Source of the DNA: Pythium myriotylum
Lineage: Eukaryota > Oomycota > Peronosporomycetes > Pythiales > Pythiaceae
Length of the DNA: 64,000 nucleotides
Assembly: GCA_023091665.1 (NCBI GenBank)
Contig: JALJCQ010000017.1
Coordinates: 2,604,001-2,668,000 of the forward strand
Reading direction: 5' to 3'
Below are positions 22,232 to 34,170 of this stretch, piece after piece. A model generated the notes under the pieces. The model ran no database searches. It had not been told where the DNA came from and worked only from the letters and a program-made list of their open reading frames with translations. The position numbers and the translations under genes are program-made. Position 1 is the first letter of the stretch, and each line of letters opens with the position of its first letter.

Positions 22232-23623
22232 ATGATGATCGTCCAGCCCGCTGCGATCCTCGCCGCCTCGCTCGTCGGACTCGCCCACGCCCAACAAGTC
22301 GGCACCAACCAGGCCGAAGTCCACCCGTCGCTCCCATCGCAGACGTGCACCACCTCCGGCGGATGCAAGACCGAGTCGACCAAGCTTGTGATTGACTCCA
22401 ACTGGCGCTGGACCCACAACGTCGGCGGATCCACCAACTGCTACACCGGCAACACGTGGAACACGGCGCTCTGCCCGGACCCGGTCACCTGTGCCAAGAA
22501 CTGTGCCATCGACGGCGCCGACTACCAGGGCACCTACGGCATCACCACCAGCAACCAGGAGGTCTCGCTCAAGCTCGTCACCCGGGGACCCTACTCCACC
22601 AACATCGGCTCGCGTCTCTACCTCTTGAAGGACGACAGCACTTACAAGCTCTTCAACCTGCTCAACCAGGAGTTCGCCTTCGACGTCGATGTGTCGCAGC
22701 TGCCGTGCGGTCTCAACGGCGCGCTCTACTTCGTGCAGATGGACGCGGACGGTGGCAAGTCCAAGTACCCGAACAACAAGGCCGGCGCGGCCTACGGCAC
22801 GGGCTACTGTGATGCGCAGTGCCCGCACGACATCAAGTTCATCAACGGCGAGGCCAACGTGAACAACTGGACGCCATCGAAGACCGACCCGAACTCCGGT
22901 ACCGGCCAGTACGGCTCGTGCTGTCCCGAGATGGACATCTGGGAGTCCAACTCGATCTCGAACGCGTTCACGTCGCACCCGTGCACGGTATCGGGCCAGA
23001 CGCGCTGCACGAGTCCGACGCAGTGCGGCGACGACGCCTCGGGCAACCGCTTCAAGGGCGTCTGCGACAAGGACGGCTGCGACTGGAACCCCTACCGCAT
23101 GGGCAACAAGACGTTCTACGGCCCGGGCTCGTCCTTCACGCTCGACTCGACCAAGCCCTTCACGGTCGTCACGCAGTTCATCACGAGCGACAAGACGGCC
23201 AACGGCAACCTCGTCGAGATCAAGCGCTTCTACAAGCAGAACGGCAAGATCATCCAGACGCCCAACGCCAACTGGAAGGGCATCGACGCCGTCAACTCCA
23301 TCACCGACAAGGTCTGCACGCAGTCCAAGACGCTCTTTGGTGACACCAACGACCACGCCACCAAGGGCGGTCTCACGGCTCTGGGCAACGCGCTCAAGAA
23401 GGGCGTCGTGCTCACGCTCAGTCTCTGGACCGACCACGCGGCCAACTGCCTCTGGCTCGACTCGTCGTACCCGCTGAACAAGAGCCCATCGCTTCCGGGT
23501 GTGGCTCGCGGCACGTGCGCGACGACGAGCGGTGTGCCCAAGGACGTGGAGGCGGCGGTGCCGGGCGCCACGGTCAAGTACAGCAACATCCGCATCGGCG
23601 ACATCGGCTCCACGACCAAGTAA
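22232..23623 (+). CDS. Secreted GH7 cellobiohydrolase/glucanase, copy 1
   Basis: 463-residue secreted glycoside hydrolase family 7 protein, expected to act on crystalline or amorphous cellulose from chain ends (cellobiohydrolase type). The start gives [20 protein letters not shown], a signal peptide, with Gln as likely mature first residue. The catalytic signature EMDIWES is at residues 233-239: Glu233 nucleophile, Asp235 and Glu238 acid/base. Many Cys (for example CSTSGGCK-like [28 protein letters not shown]) fit the GH7 disulfide pattern. No CBM1 or linker is present, as is usual in oomycete GH7. It converges on the GH5 gene 1.2 kb downstream. A 528-codon antisense open frame is a GC-bias shadow. 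Confidence 0.96.
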   Translation: MMIVQPAAILAASLVGLAHAQQVGTNQAEVHPSLPSQTCTTSGGCKTESTKLVIDSNWRWTHNVGGSTNCYTGNTWNTALCPDPVTCAKNCAIDGADYQGTYGITTSNQEVSLKLVTRGPYSTNIGSRLYLLKDDSTYKLFNLLNQEFAFDVDVSQLPCGLNGALYFVQMDADGGKSKYPNNKAGAAYGTGYCDAQCPHDIKFINGEANVNNWTPSKTDPNSGTGQYGSCCPEMDIWESNSISNAFTSHPCTVSGQTRCTSPTQCGDDASGNRFKGVCDKDGCDWNPYRMGNKTFYGPGSSFTLDSTKPFTVVTQFITSDKTANGNLVEIKRFYKQNGKIIQTPNANWKGIDAVNSITDKVCTQSKTLFGDTNDHATKGGLTALGNALKKGVVLTLSLWTDHAANCLWLDSSYPLNKSPSLPGVARGTCATTSGVPKDVEAAVPGATVKYSNIRIGDIGSTTK

Positions 23624-24402
23624 GCGTGCTCGTGGTCTACCAGTGTGGTGGTTCCAACTACTGTAGGTTGCGGTAGTGTTGAGTGTGTGTTTAAAATGCG
23701 TGAGTAGGAACATCAGCGAGTGGTTCAGCTAGGACAGTGGGAGTTGGAGAGGGTTGTTTGGCTGCTGAAATACACACATCGTTCTTTTGAAGTTTGTTTT
23801 GAGCAGTTTCTGGGACTCGACTGAGTTGATCTCGGACAATTGCGGGCTGTCTCCTGGCTGTGGAGTTTGGCCGAGTGGCACTCCACGATGCAGTTGGCAT
23901 GAGTGGAAGATTCGTTGGGCTTTGGTGTCGGCGTGATTTTTACGAAAGACTCGTCGTCGTTGAGGTCTCTCTCTCGGCTGATGAACCGACTATGTACATC
24001 GCGACGCCTGTTCTATGTAGACAAAGCGACGGTGTCACTGGATCTGTCAAGTAGCGAGTCACAAATGGCGCTTCTATGTACTCCTTGGCCCTCCCGTCAC
24101 AAAAGCAGAAGCATTTCGAAGCCGACCAGCAGACCCGATAGCCGTGCTCGTGTCATTTTCGTCACTCATCAGCGTCTAGATGTATGGCACCGAGGCGCAG
24201 AGCATCAACAATGTACCGAGGTGTAGAGCATCAACAATGTAGGAGGGATCCTAGCGCTGCAGCTGGCTGGCGCGACGCTATATGAGCAGACTAATAGACG
24301 TCACTTGAATTGCAATTGTAATTTGTCACGAGTCGCGCATCAGCCAGCATGAGTCCACATGTAGATAGATGGTTTTGGGTACGCCCTCCCAACTTGGCAC
24401 AG

Positions 24403-24408
<6 letters not shown>

Positions 24409-24444
<36 letters not shown>
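24409..24444. repeat. (AC)n microsatellite, 18 repeats
   Basis: Perfect AC run in the 3' interval between GH7 and GH5 of unit 1. The unit 2 counterpart has 16 repeats, which accounts for 4 bp of unit length difference. Confidence 0.97.
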
Positions 24445-24445
<1 letters not shown>

Positions 24446-24839
24446 ATTTCTTTACGAGAATTGGATCGCACCAATATTTTGGCTTCATCGCCCTGCGTTT
24501 CCGAGTCAATTCTCGCTTGTCGCGTGGCCGCTTGCGTTGTAGACTGTAGCTGTGTGGTCGCTTTCAACAGACAACTTGTCGAATATGAAACGGGTCAGGA
24601 CAACAAATTCGCAACAAATTCTCAACGACAAACGCAACAGATGTCTCTTTGTGCTAGTTACGGCTCGAGTATCTGCAGCAATGACAACACTACTCTCCTT
24701 CGCGATTGCACACATGGATAGCTCGTCCCACGTGCCACCGCCAACTCTCATGAAATCCCAGACACAAAACCAAACCTTCGACACTACGACCGCTTCATCG
24801 TCAAACTCGAGTATACTCGGTCGATGTGGCTTCAACTCC

Positions 24840-26108
24840 TCACGGGATCGCCGTGCCCTTGAAAGCCGACAGCATCGCCAGCTTGTCGCTGCGCGGCGTG
24901 TTCCAGTCCGTGTCCAGCAGACCCTCCGTGTCGCCAGAGTTCGGGTTCAAGCTCCAGTAGAAGAACCCGATCGACTTCTGCTTCAGGTACGCCGCAAACT
25001 TGTCCTGCCACTTCTTGTCGGCATCCGAGCGGTACTTACCGCCCCACTCGCCCACGACCAATGGACCGTACTTGCCCTGCACAAAACCAAAGTGGAGGTC
25101 CCAGATCGCAGGCATGTTGGCCGGGTACGTCGAGTTGGAGAAGTACGGCTGCATGTAGACGTCGGGGCCGTAGGCGTGCGGGCTGTAGACGAGACGCTCG
25201 GCCACCGGCAGCGTGAGGTTGGCGCGCTGCACATCCATGAGGTTCTCGCCCCAGAAGCACGGGTACGCGGCCTGGTCTCGGCTCGACTGCGACTGGCCCT
25301 CCACAAAGATGAGCCAACGCGGCACGATCTTGAGGATGCTCGTGGCCCACTGCAGACTCGCGAGACGGAAGTCGTTGGCGGCGTTGTTGCTGCCCCACGA
25401 CGCCGCGCCGTGCGGCTCGTTCTTCAGGTCCGCGCCGATCACGTTCCACGTGTCCTTGTACCGCGCCGCGAGGATCTTCCACGCGTTCTCGAAGTTGTTC
25501 TTGTCGCTGTCCGACGTGTACCAGAGCTCCGTGATGCCGCCACTCGCGTGGTTCAAGATGTGCGCGTCCAACAGCACGACAAGCTTGTTGTCGGCGAACG
25601 TCTTGATCGTGTAGTCCATGACATCCAGGTACGTGAGCGTCTTGCCGTTGAACGTGTTCAAGAGCGGCGTCTCGTTGGTGATCTTGGTCTTGTCGATCGA
25701 CGGGTTCTGGAGCACGGCGTCCACGGCAAACGGAAGTCGGATCGAGTTGAAGTTGTTGCTCTTGAGGAACGCGGCGATCTTGGAGATCGTGGTCGACTGG
25801 CCGCCTCCCCACAGTCCGTGCGGCACGAGGATCTCGCCTTCCATGCCGAAGTAGTTGGCGCCCTTGAAGGTGAAGGGCTGGCCGTTCATGTAGATGCCGT
25901 TGAGCTTGGCCTGGAAGACCGGCGTCGCCAGAGGCTGGACGACCGCGTTCACGCTGAACTTGGCATCCTCCAGTGGGTCTCGCTGGACGGCAGGGCCGGC
26001 AGGGAACGAAGCCGGGAGCGAGTACGGGTGCGAGTTGGCGGACGTCTGGAGCGCCGAGCCGGAGAGAGCCACGACCGTCGCGACGATCTGGAGCACGAGG
26101 AGCTTCAT
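24840..26108 (-). CDS. Secreted GH5 endo-glucanase, array copy 1
   Basis: 422 residues, same length as the stand-alone gene at 2385 but distinct at scattered sites (signal peptide MKLLVLQIVATVVALSGSAL, SNNAAND, ENLMDVQRANL, GPDVYMQPYFSNSTYP, C-terminus FKGTAIP). Catalytic Glu231 (KNEPHG) and Glu354 (GEWGG) are retained. The frame is open upstream to 26255 but only from a GTG, so the ATG at 26108 is used. It is tail-to-tail with GH7, suggesting that exo- and endo-acting cellulases were amplified together. Confidence 0.95.
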   Translation of the reverse strand: MKLLVLQIVATVVALSGSALQTSANSHPYSLPASFPAGPAVQRDPLEDAKFSVNAVVQPLATPVFQAKLNGIYMNGQPFTFKGANYFGMEGEILVPHGLWGGGQSTTISKIAAFLKSNNFNSIRLPFAVDAVLQNPSIDKTKITNETPLLNTFNGKTLTYLDVMDYTIKTFADNKLVVLLDAHILNHASGGITELWYTSDSDKNNFENAWKILAARYKDTWNVIGADLKNEPHGAASWGSNNAANDFRLASLQWATSILKIVPRWLIFVEGQSQSSRDQAAYPCFWGENLMDVQRANLTLPVAERLVYSPHAYGPDVYMQPYFSNSTYPANMPAIWDLHFGFVQGKYGPLVVGEWGGKYRSDADKKWQDKFAAYLKQKSIGFFYWSLNPNSGDTEGLLDTDWNTPRSDKLAMLSAFKGTAIP

Positions 26109-26150
26109 CTTGAACTTGGGTTGACTTGAGGGTGGGGCTGTTGCTCGGCC

Positions 26151-26171
26151 GAAGGTAAATTGCAAAGTGGG
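26151..26171 (-). promoter_or_regulatory. Initiator of GH5 array copy 1
   Basis: On the minus strand CACTTTGCAATTTACCTTC lies about 45-65 nt before the ATG. It is the counterpart of the block before the stand-alone GH5 gene and fits the oomycete initiator plus flanking element. Confidence 0.5.
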
Positions 26172-28804
26172 GATCTGAAATCGGCTCACGGCGGAAGTAG
26201 CGTAGGTGGCTCCGAGCGGAGGCTCCGCAACGCAAACTACCAAGGTGGAGATCACTCCTACTCAGAACCGTACAGGATCGGCAGTCGTCGTCTGCGGTTC
26301 ACATCGATCTTGAAACATCGCACATCGTATTGCATGGGGAGCTGCAGCTGGAGCTAGAGATGGAGCTGCCCACTCTACAGCTGATCGCGCTCCGGATTTG
26401 TCGATGCCCAGCACGCTCGCACGGGTCGTGCGCATCAGAACAACACGGAGCATCAAGGATCAAGACGCTGTCGAATCGCGTGAATGCTGAGGTGGATTGT
26501 CCGCAATGCCTCCTACCCTCTTGAAGACAGTGTATTACTCCATGCCATGTCATGACAATCACTAAATCCAATCAGAAGCCACTTCAACATCACGCCATCA
26601 AATCCTCCTGTCTTCGATGGCGCGAACCGCATCGTTGTGCCACGAAACTCAGTTTCCAGGCTTTGGCTTTGTTTTAGCAGTGCGAAGGTTCTGAACAAGT
26701 TGGGAACAAGAAGATTTAGTCGAGGAATCGATTAGGAGTCGAATCTCTGAGGCTTTAGCAACGCGTGGGAAGGAATCTTCTTCCCTTTGGATGTGTAACT
26801 GCGAGCAGTGATACAGTATGCGAGGACGCGTCACCCTCGCACGAGAAGTCTCGCGCCTTGATCCACACAACCACACAGAGACGAAAACACAAGGCACCGA
26901 ACTACACACAGTGGGACATGCAGTTGTTGATGGGGAGCACCCAGTCCAACGCTTGGTGACGCGTCTCATCAGCGAGCCGTGCGAAGAGAAGAGACGGACG
27001 CTCGACCGCTACGAGGGCTTCGTCTTAGCCAAGCCAGATAATGCAACAATTACTCTACTGCACCGATCCACTCGCATGTGTTCAGTACTACACAGACTTC
27101 GCTCTCCAAGCAGAACAGAAAGACCAGTCCTCGGTTGTGCGTGTGCTTCGTCTGCTGTCGACGAAGGGATCTCGAAATTTTTCCCGAGATTGCTTCGCGA
27201 GATCGGAAGAAGAGGTGGTGTGAGCAGAAGCCACCGTAGTGTCAAAGTCAGTGCTTCTGCATCAATCTGTCATGCGTGTATCCCGACCGAACTCCAATGG
27301 ATGAACTAGAATCGTACTCGCTTGGTCCATCCCCGCGGCGCGTCACGCTTCCCATCACGCTGGAATCGGCGTCAAACCCAAACGAAGACTGTTATGGTCG
27401 AAGACCTGGGCGGTTTCTCTACGCGCATGCATCCAGACCACCATCCAGTACGCGATCTCGTTCATCGCGACCCAGAAATTCTTCACCATCCAGACAATCA
27501 ACCTAGGCCAGCTCAGCTTCTATGAAAGAGAACGAAAAGATAAATGTATATTATCGAGTGCGATTTCGGCATTCCTCCACCGGATTCGTTGTTCGCAAGT
27601 CATCGCCCGAATCATCTAGCGCTCAGAATCACTGCCTACTGACTCGCTCGCTCAAACTGCGCTCAACAAGTACGACTTCGATAGTATAGGCACCCAAGCA
27701 CAGTGTAGCTCAATGCGATCTGTTGGAAGGAATCCGAGTGTATGTATTTCAATGCGATCTGCTGGAAAGAATGGATGCAAATCGGCGTTGCATATGAAGT
27801 TGCGGTTCAAAAATTTGGCCCAAGACGACTCCACCATGATTTCAGCTCTGAGACGTTGAGAGGAACAACCACACGCGTACTAGAGAGGATTTGCGATTGC
27901 TCCAGTGGCATCGAGCAAAAGGCTCGAATGCTCTCAAGCGAAGTCTGTGTCGATGTAGGATGGGGATTCGTATCTTTTTGTACTTGAAGCACCAGTCATC
28001 GGATTCCAGCTGGTCAGACAAAAGAGAGAGGCGAGAGGTCGAAGGAACACTAGTCGTTCCAGTAACAGAGAGTTAATCGTCTCAATGGCGCCAGACAACC
28101 TCCCTCCCCACTTAGTCGCCGCATCACACTGGATCACAGTCGGACAACCGGCATCTAGTTCTAGGTCACATACACGTCCGACGAAGCTCGCCTCGCACTA
28201 TTGGTCGCTCCCGATGTCCCTCCACTCCACTGTGCTTACAGCCAGATACCCCTCACAGGCCTCCCTGGTGCCAAAAGAAGGTGGAGACATTTTATGGATG
28301 GCCCTCGTAGCCTAGTCTCGACGCCTCGCAAGGTCCGTCCATATAGTATGCGTCCGTCCTTGATCGCGCTCGCCATCGAAGAGCAGCCGGAAGATGTGAA
28401 GATGTGAGGATCCATTGCCGGCTCGCGTGATGATCTATGATCTCCCATCCCAGCCTCGCGGCACGGCGAAATTTTGGCTTGCACTCTGACTGAGCTCTGT
28501 TCAAGTCGTACGAACTTGTTTGTCCTAGTCTGGCACAAGCGAGGACATTGGCTCACAAGAACGACAGGAATCGTATCCGTACGTTGCGGCATGGACAGAG
28601 TACGCCAAATCGGTGATTGATCCTCGTCCCGGTGCTGGACAGGACTGTCCGCCCATCTCCTTTGCTACGATGATGGCTGGAGCAGCCGACTTCAAGAACA
28701 CGTCCCTGAATGAAGTCTAAGCACAGCTCAGACTGCCATCCGTGGAGGGACCCAGAGGATGCTGGAAGGCAAGTGAGGTCGTCGCCATGAACTCGCCCCA
28801 CGAG

Positions 28805-28825
28805 TCTCATTCTCCAACTTCCCTC
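28805..28825 (+). promoter_or_regulatory. Oomycete initiator of GH7 copy 2
   Basis: Identical to the initiator block before GH7 copy 1. Confidence 0.6.
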
Positions 28826-28911
28826 GTCGAGAACCAGCCTCCCACCACACCCAGCGACAAGCTTTTGAGCCTCAGAGCAAGCCCAAGCCCAAGCCCAAGC
28901 AAAAGCTCACC

Positions 28912-30303
28912 ATGATGATCGTCCAGCCCGCTGCGATCCTCGCCGCCTCGCTCGTCGGACTCGCCCACGCCCAACAAGTCGGCACCAACCAGGCCGAAGT
29001 CCACCCGTCGCTCCCATCGCAGACGTGCACCACCTCCGGCGGATGCAAGACCGAGTCGACCAAGCTTGTGATTGACTCCAACTGGCGCTGGACCCACAAC
29101 GTCGGCGGATCCACCAACTGCTACACCGGCAACACGTGGAACACGGCGCTCTGCCCGGACCCGGTCACCTGTGCCAAGAACTGTGCCATCGACGGCGCCG
29201 ACTACCAGGGCACCTACGGCATCACCACCAGCAACCAGGAGGTCTCGCTCAAGCTCGTCACCCGGGGACCCTACTCCACCAACATCGGCTCGCGTCTCTA
29301 CCTCTTGAAGGACGACAGCACTTACAAGCTCTTCAACCTGCTCAACCAGGAGTTCGCCTTCGACGTCGATGTGTCGCAGCTGCCGTGCGGTCTCAACGGC
29401 GCGCTCTACTTCGTGCAGATGGACGCGGACGGTGGCAAGTCCAAGTACCCGAACAACAAGGCCGGCGCGGCCTACGGCACGGGCTACTGTGATGCGCAGT
29501 GCCCGCACGACATCAAGTTCATCAACGGCGAGGCCAACGTGAACAACTGGACGCCATCGAAGACCGACCCGAACTCCGGTACCGGCCAGTACGGCTCGTG
29601 CTGTCCCGAGATGGACATCTGGGAGTCCAACTCGATCTCGAACGCGTTCACGTCGCACCCGTGCACGGTATCGGGCCAGACGCGCTGCACGAGTCCGACG
29701 CAGTGCGGCGACGACGCCTCGGGCAACCGCTTCAAGGGCGTCTGCGACAAGGACGGCTGCGACTGGAACCCCTACCGCATGGGCAACAAGACGTTCTACG
29801 GCCCGGGCTCGTCCTTCACGCTCGACTCGACCAAGCCCTTCACGGTCGTCACGCAGTTCATCACGAGCGACAAGACGGCCAACGGCAACCTCGTCGAGAT
29901 CAAGCGCTTCTACAAGCAGAACGGCAAGATCATCCAGACGCCCAACGCCAACTGGAAGGGCATCGACGCCGTCAACTCCATCACCGACAAGGTCTGCACG
30001 CAGTCCAAGACGCTCTTTGGTGACACCAACGACCACGCCACCAAGGGCGGTCTCACGGCTCTGGGCAACGCGCTCAAGAAGGGCGTCGTGCTCACGCTCA
30101 GTCTCTGGACCGACCACGCGGCCAACTGCCTCTGGCTCGACTCGTCGTACCCGCTGAACAAGAGCCCATCGCTTCCGGGTGTGGCTCGCGGCACGTGCGC
30201 GACGACGAGCGGTGTGCCCAAGGACGTGGAGGCGGCGGTGCCGGGCGCCACGGTCAAGTACAGCAACATCCGCATCGGCGACATCGGCTCCACGACCAAG
30301 TAA
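28912..30303 (+). CDS. Secreted GH7 cellobiohydrolase/glucanase, copy 2
   Basis: 463 residues, protein identical to copy 1, with no nucleotide difference noticed across the coding region. This indicates a very recent duplication or ongoing homogenisation. The catalytic EMDIWES block is intact and the gene has the same signal peptide and initiator. Confidence 0.96.
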   Translation: MMIVQPAAILAASLVGLAHAQQVGTNQAEVHPSLPSQTCTTSGGCKTESTKLVIDSNWRWTHNVGGSTNCYTGNTWNTALCPDPVTCAKNCAIDGADYQGTYGITTSNQEVSLKLVTRGPYSTNIGSRLYLLKDDSTYKLFNLLNQEFAFDVDVSQLPCGLNGALYFVQMDADGGKSKYPNNKAGAAYGTGYCDAQCPHDIKFINGEANVNNWTPSKTDPNSGTGQYGSCCPEMDIWESNSISNAFTSHPCTVSGQTRCTSPTQCGDDASGNRFKGVCDKDGCDWNPYRMGNKTFYGPGSSFTLDSTKPFTVVTQFITSDKTANGNLVEIKRFYKQNGKIIQTPNANWKGIDAVNSITDKVCTQSKTLFGDTNDHATKGGLTALGNALKKGVVLTLSLWTDHAANCLWLDSSYPLNKSPSLPGVARGTCATTSGVPKDVEAAVPGATVKYSNIRIGDIGSTTK

Positions 30304-31082
30304 GCGTGCTCGTGGTCTACCAGTGTGGTGGTTCCAACTACTGTAGGTTGCGGTAGTGTTGAGTGTGTGTTTAAAATGCGTGAGTAGGAACATCAGCGAG
30401 TGGTTCAGCTAGGACAGTGGGAGTTGGAGAGGGTTGTTTGGCTGCTGAAATACACACATCGTTCTTTTGAAGTTTGTTTTGAGCAGTTTCTGGGACTCGA
30501 CTGAGTTGATCTCGGACAATTGCGGGCTGTCTCCTGGCTGTGGAGTTTGGCCGAGTGGCACTCCACGATGCAGTTGGCATGAGTGGAAGATTCGTTGGGC
30601 TTTGGTGTCGGCGTGATTTTTACGAAAGACTCGTCGTCGTTGAGGTCTCTCTCTCGGCTGATGAACCGACTATGTACATCGCGACGCCTGTTCTATGTAG
30701 ACAAAGCGACGGTGTCACTGGATCTGTCAAGTAGCGAGTCACAAATGGCGCTTCTATGTACTCCTTGGCCCTCCCGTCACAAAAGCAGAAGCATTTCGAA
30801 GCCGACCAGCAGACCCGATAGCCGTGCTCGTGTCATTTTCGTCACTCATCAGCGTCTAGATGTATGGCACCGAGGCGCAGAGCATCAACAATGTACCGAG
30901 GTGTAGAGCATCAACAATGTAGGAGGGATCCTAGCGCTGCAGCTGGCTGGCGCGACGCTATATGAGCAGACTAATAGACGTCACTTGAATTGCAATTGTA
31001 ATTTGTCACGAGTCGCGCATCAGCCAGCATGAGTCCACATGTAGATAGATGGTTTTGGGTACGCCCTCCCAACTTGGCACAG

Positions 31083-31088
<6 letters not shown>

Positions 31089-31120
<32 letters not shown>
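31089..31120. repeat. (AC)n microsatellite, 16 repeats
   Basis: Counterpart of the unit 1 AC run, two repeats shorter. Confidence 0.97.
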
Positions 31121-31121
<1 letters not shown>

Positions 31122-31515
31122 ATTTCTTTACGAGAATTGGATCGCACCAATATTTTGGCTTCATCGCCCTGCGTTTCCGAGTCAATTCTCGCTTGTCGCG
31201 TGGCCGCTTGCGTTGTAGACTGTAGCTGTGTGGTCGCTTTCAACAGACAACTTGTCGAATATGAAACGGGTCAGGACAACAAATTCGCAACAAATTCTCA
31301 ACGACAAACGCAACAGATGTCTCTTTGTGCTAGTTACGGCTCGAGTATCTGCAGCAATGACAACACTACTCTCCTTCGCGATTGCACACATGGATAACTC
31401 GTCCCACGTGCCACCGCCAACTCTCATGAAATCCCAGACACAAAACCAAACCTTCGACACTACGACCGCTTCATCGTCAAACTCGAGTATACTCGGTCGA
31501 TGTGGCTTCAACTCC

Positions 31516-32784
31516 TCACGGGATCGCCGTGCCCTTGAAAGCCGACAGCATCGCCAGCTTGTCGCTGCGCGGCGTGTTCCAGTCCGTGTCCAGCAGACCC
31601 TCCGTGTCGCCAGAGTTCGGGTTCAAGCTCCAGTAGAAGAACCCGATCGACTTCTGCTTCAGGTACGCCGCAAACTTGTCCTGCCACTTCTTGTCGGCAT
31701 CCGAGCGGTACTTACCGCCCCACTCGCCCACGACCAATGGACCGTACTTGCCCTGCACAAAACCAAAGTGGAGGTCCCAGATCGCAGGCATGTTGGCCGG
31801 GTACGTCGAGTTGGAGAAGTACGGCTGCATGTAGACGTCGGGGCCGTAGGCGTGCGGGCTGTAGACGAGACGCTCGGCCACCGGCAGCGTGAGGTTGGCG
31901 CGCTGCACATCCATGAGGTTCTCGCCCCAGAAGCACGGGTACGCGGCCTGGTCTCGGCTCGACTGCGACTGGCCCTCCACAAAGATGAGCCAACGCGGCA
32001 CGATCTTGAGGATGCTCGTGGCCCACTGCAGACTCGCGAGACGGAAGTCGTTGGCGGCGTTGTTGCTGCCCCACGACGCCGCGCCGTGCGGCTCGTTCTT
32101 CAGGTCCGCGCCGATCACGTTCCACGTGTCCTTGTACCGCGCCGCGAGGATCTTCCACGCGTTCTCGAAGTTGTTCTTGTCGCTGTCCGACGTGTACCAG
32201 AGCTCCGTGATGCCGCCACTCGCGTGGTTCAAGATGTGCGCGTCCAACAGCACGACAAGCTTGTTGTCGGCGAACGTCTTGATCGTGTAGTCCATGACAT
32301 CCAGGTACGTGAGCGTCTTGCCGTTGAACGTGTTCAAGAGCGGCGTCTCGTTGGTGATCTTGGTCTTGTCGATCGACGGGTTCTGGAGCACGGCGTCCAC
32401 GGCAAACGGAAGTCGGATCGAGTTGAAGTTGTTGCTCTTGAGGAACGCGGCGATCTTGGAGATCGTGGTCGACTGGCCGCCTCCCCACAGTCCGTGCGGC
32501 ACGAGGATCTCGCCTTCCATGCCGAAGTAGTTGGCGCCCTTGAAGGCGAAGGGCCGGCCGTTCATGTAGATGCCGTTGAGCTTGGCCTGGAAGACCGGCG
32601 TCGCCAGAGGCTGGACGACCGCGTTCACGCTGAACTTGGCATCCTCCAGTGGGTCTCGCTGGACGGCAGGGCCGGCAGGGAACGAAGCCGGGAGCGAGTA
32701 CGGGTGCGAGTTGGCGGACGTCTGGAGCGCCGAGCCGGAGAGAGCCACGACCGTCGCGACGATCTGGAGCACGAGGAGCTTCAT
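31516..32784 (-). CDS. Secreted GH5 endo-glucanase, array copy 2
   Basis: 422 residues. It differs from array copy 1 at two residues seen: MNGRPFAFKG replaces MNGQPFTFKG near the N-terminal domain. Catalytic residues and signal peptide are unchanged. The ATG at 32784 was chosen by analogy to the other copies. Confidence 0.95.
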   Translation of the reverse strand: MKLLVLQIVATVVALSGSALQTSANSHPYSLPASFPAGPAVQRDPLEDAKFSVNAVVQPLATPVFQAKLNGIYMNGRPFAFKGANYFGMEGEILVPHGLWGGGQSTTISKIAAFLKSNNFNSIRLPFAVDAVLQNPSIDKTKITNETPLLNTFNGKTLTYLDVMDYTIKTFADNKLVVLLDAHILNHASGGITELWYTSDSDKNNFENAWKILAARYKDTWNVIGADLKNEPHGAASWGSNNAANDFRLASLQWATSILKIVPRWLIFVEGQSQSSRDQAAYPCFWGENLMDVQRANLTLPVAERLVYSPHAYGPDVYMQPYFSNSTYPANMPAIWDLHFGFVQGKYGPLVVGEWGGKYRSDADKKWQDKFAAYLKQKSIGFFYWSLNPNSGDTEGLLDTDWNTPRSDKLAMLSAFKGTAIP

Positions 32785-32826
32785 CTTGAACTTGGGTTGA
32801 CTTGAGGGTGGGGCTGTTGCTCGGCC

Positions 32827-32847
32827 GAAGGTAAATTGCAAAGTGGG
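32827..32847 (-). promoter_or_regulatory. Initiator of GH5 array copy 2
   Basis: Same sequence and spacing as the block before GH5 array copy 1. Confidence 0.5.
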
Positions 32848-34170
32848 GATCTGAAATCGGCTCACGGCGGAAGTAGCGTAGGTGGCTCCGAGCGGAGGCT
32901 CCGCAACGCAAACTACCAAGGTGGAGATCACTCCTACTCAGAACCGTACAGGATCGGCAGTCGTCGTCTGCGGTTCACATCGATCTTGAAACATCGCACA
33001 TCGTATTGCATGGGGAGCTGCAGCTGGAGCTAGAGATGGAGCTGCCCTCTCTCAGCTGATCGCGCTCCGGATTTGTCGATGCCGAGCACACTCGCACGGG
33101 TCGTGCGCATCAGAACAAGACGGAGCATCAAGGATCAAGACGCTGTCGAATCGCGTGAATGCTGAGGTGGATTGTCCGCAATGCCTCCTACCCTCTTGAA
33201 GACAGTGTATTACTCCATGCCATGTCATGACAATCACTAAATCCAATCAGAAGCCACTTCAACATCACGCCATCAAATCCTCCTGTCTTCGATGGCGCGA
33301 ACCGCATCGTTGTGCCACGAAACTCAGTTTCCAGGCTTTGGCTTTGTTTTAGCAGTGCGAAGGTTCTGAACAAGTTGGGAACAAGAAGATTTAGTCGAGG
33401 AATCGATTAGGAGTCGAATCTCTGAGGCTTTAGCAACGCGTGGGAAGGAATCTTCTTCCCTTTGGATGTGTAACTGCGAGCAGTGATACAGTATGCGAGG
33501 ACGCGTCACCCTCGCACGAGAAGTCTCGCGCCTTGATCCACACAACCACACAGAGACGAAAACACAAGGCACCGAACTACACACAGTGGGACATGCAGTT
33601 GTTGATGGGGAGCACCCAGTCCAACGCTTGGTGACGCGTCTCATCAGCGAGCCGTGCGAAGAGAAGAGACGGACGCTCGACCGCTACGAGGGCTTCGTCT
33701 TAGCCAAGCCAGATAATGCTACAATTACTCTACTGCACCGATCCACTCGCATGTGTTCAGTACTACACAGACTTCGCTCTCCAAGCAGAACAGAAAGACC
33801 AGTCCTCGGTTGTGCGTGTGCTTCGTCTGCTGTCGACGAAGGGATCTCGAAATTTTTCCCGAGATTGCTTCGCGAGATCGGAAGAAGAGGTGGTGTGAGC
33901 AGAAGCTACCGTAGTGTCAAAGTCAATGCTTCTGCATCAATCTGTCATGCGTGTATCCCGACTGAACTCCAATGGACGAACTAGAATCGTACTCGCTTGG
34001 TCCATCCCCGCGGCGCGTCACGCTTCCCATCACGCTGGAATCGGCGTCAAACCCAAACGAAGACTGTTATGGTCGAAGACCTGGGCGGTTTCTCTACGCG
34101 CATGCATCCAGACCACCATCCAGTACGCGATCTCGTTCATCGCGACCCAGAAACTCGTCACCTCCCAGAC

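Larger units (their letters stand above)
19602..26284. repeat. Tandem array unit 1 (GH7 plus convergent GH5)
   Basis: First full unit of about 6.68 kb, beginning at TCGTCGTCTGCGGTTCAC. It contains about 2.6 kb of non-coding 5' region, GH7 (+), 1.2 kb of shared 3' flank and GH5 (-). The interval 19602-22124 carries small open frames repeated in all units, including a 163-codon frame at 20140-20631 with no known domain. It also holds a short (GGAGCT)n run at 19655-19685 that is interrupted in the other units. Most differences from unit 2 are scattered single bases. Confidence 0.95.
26285..32960. repeat. Tandem array unit 2 (GH7 plus convergent GH5)
   Basis: Second full unit, 6676 bp. The GH7 gene and its 3' flank appear identical to unit 1. 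The 5' non-coding region shows diagnostic differences near 27742-27960 and 28250-28760. The 163-codon frame recurs at 26818-27309. Confidence 0.95.

Noticed and set aside
22127..23713. 528-codon antisense open frames opposite each GH7 gene (also 28807-30393 and 36285-37871)
   Set aside because: Arg/Val/Gly/Ala-rich composition and exact mirror position show GC3-driven shadow frames of the GH7 genes.
24405..24446. (AC)n tract considered as telomere or CRISPR-like repeat
   Set aside because: Simple dinucleotide microsatellite without spacers.
24552..26129. 525-codon plus-strand frame opposite GH5 (also 31228-32805)
   Set aside because: Shadow of the GH5 gene; the low-complexity Arg/Val/Leu composition has no domain.
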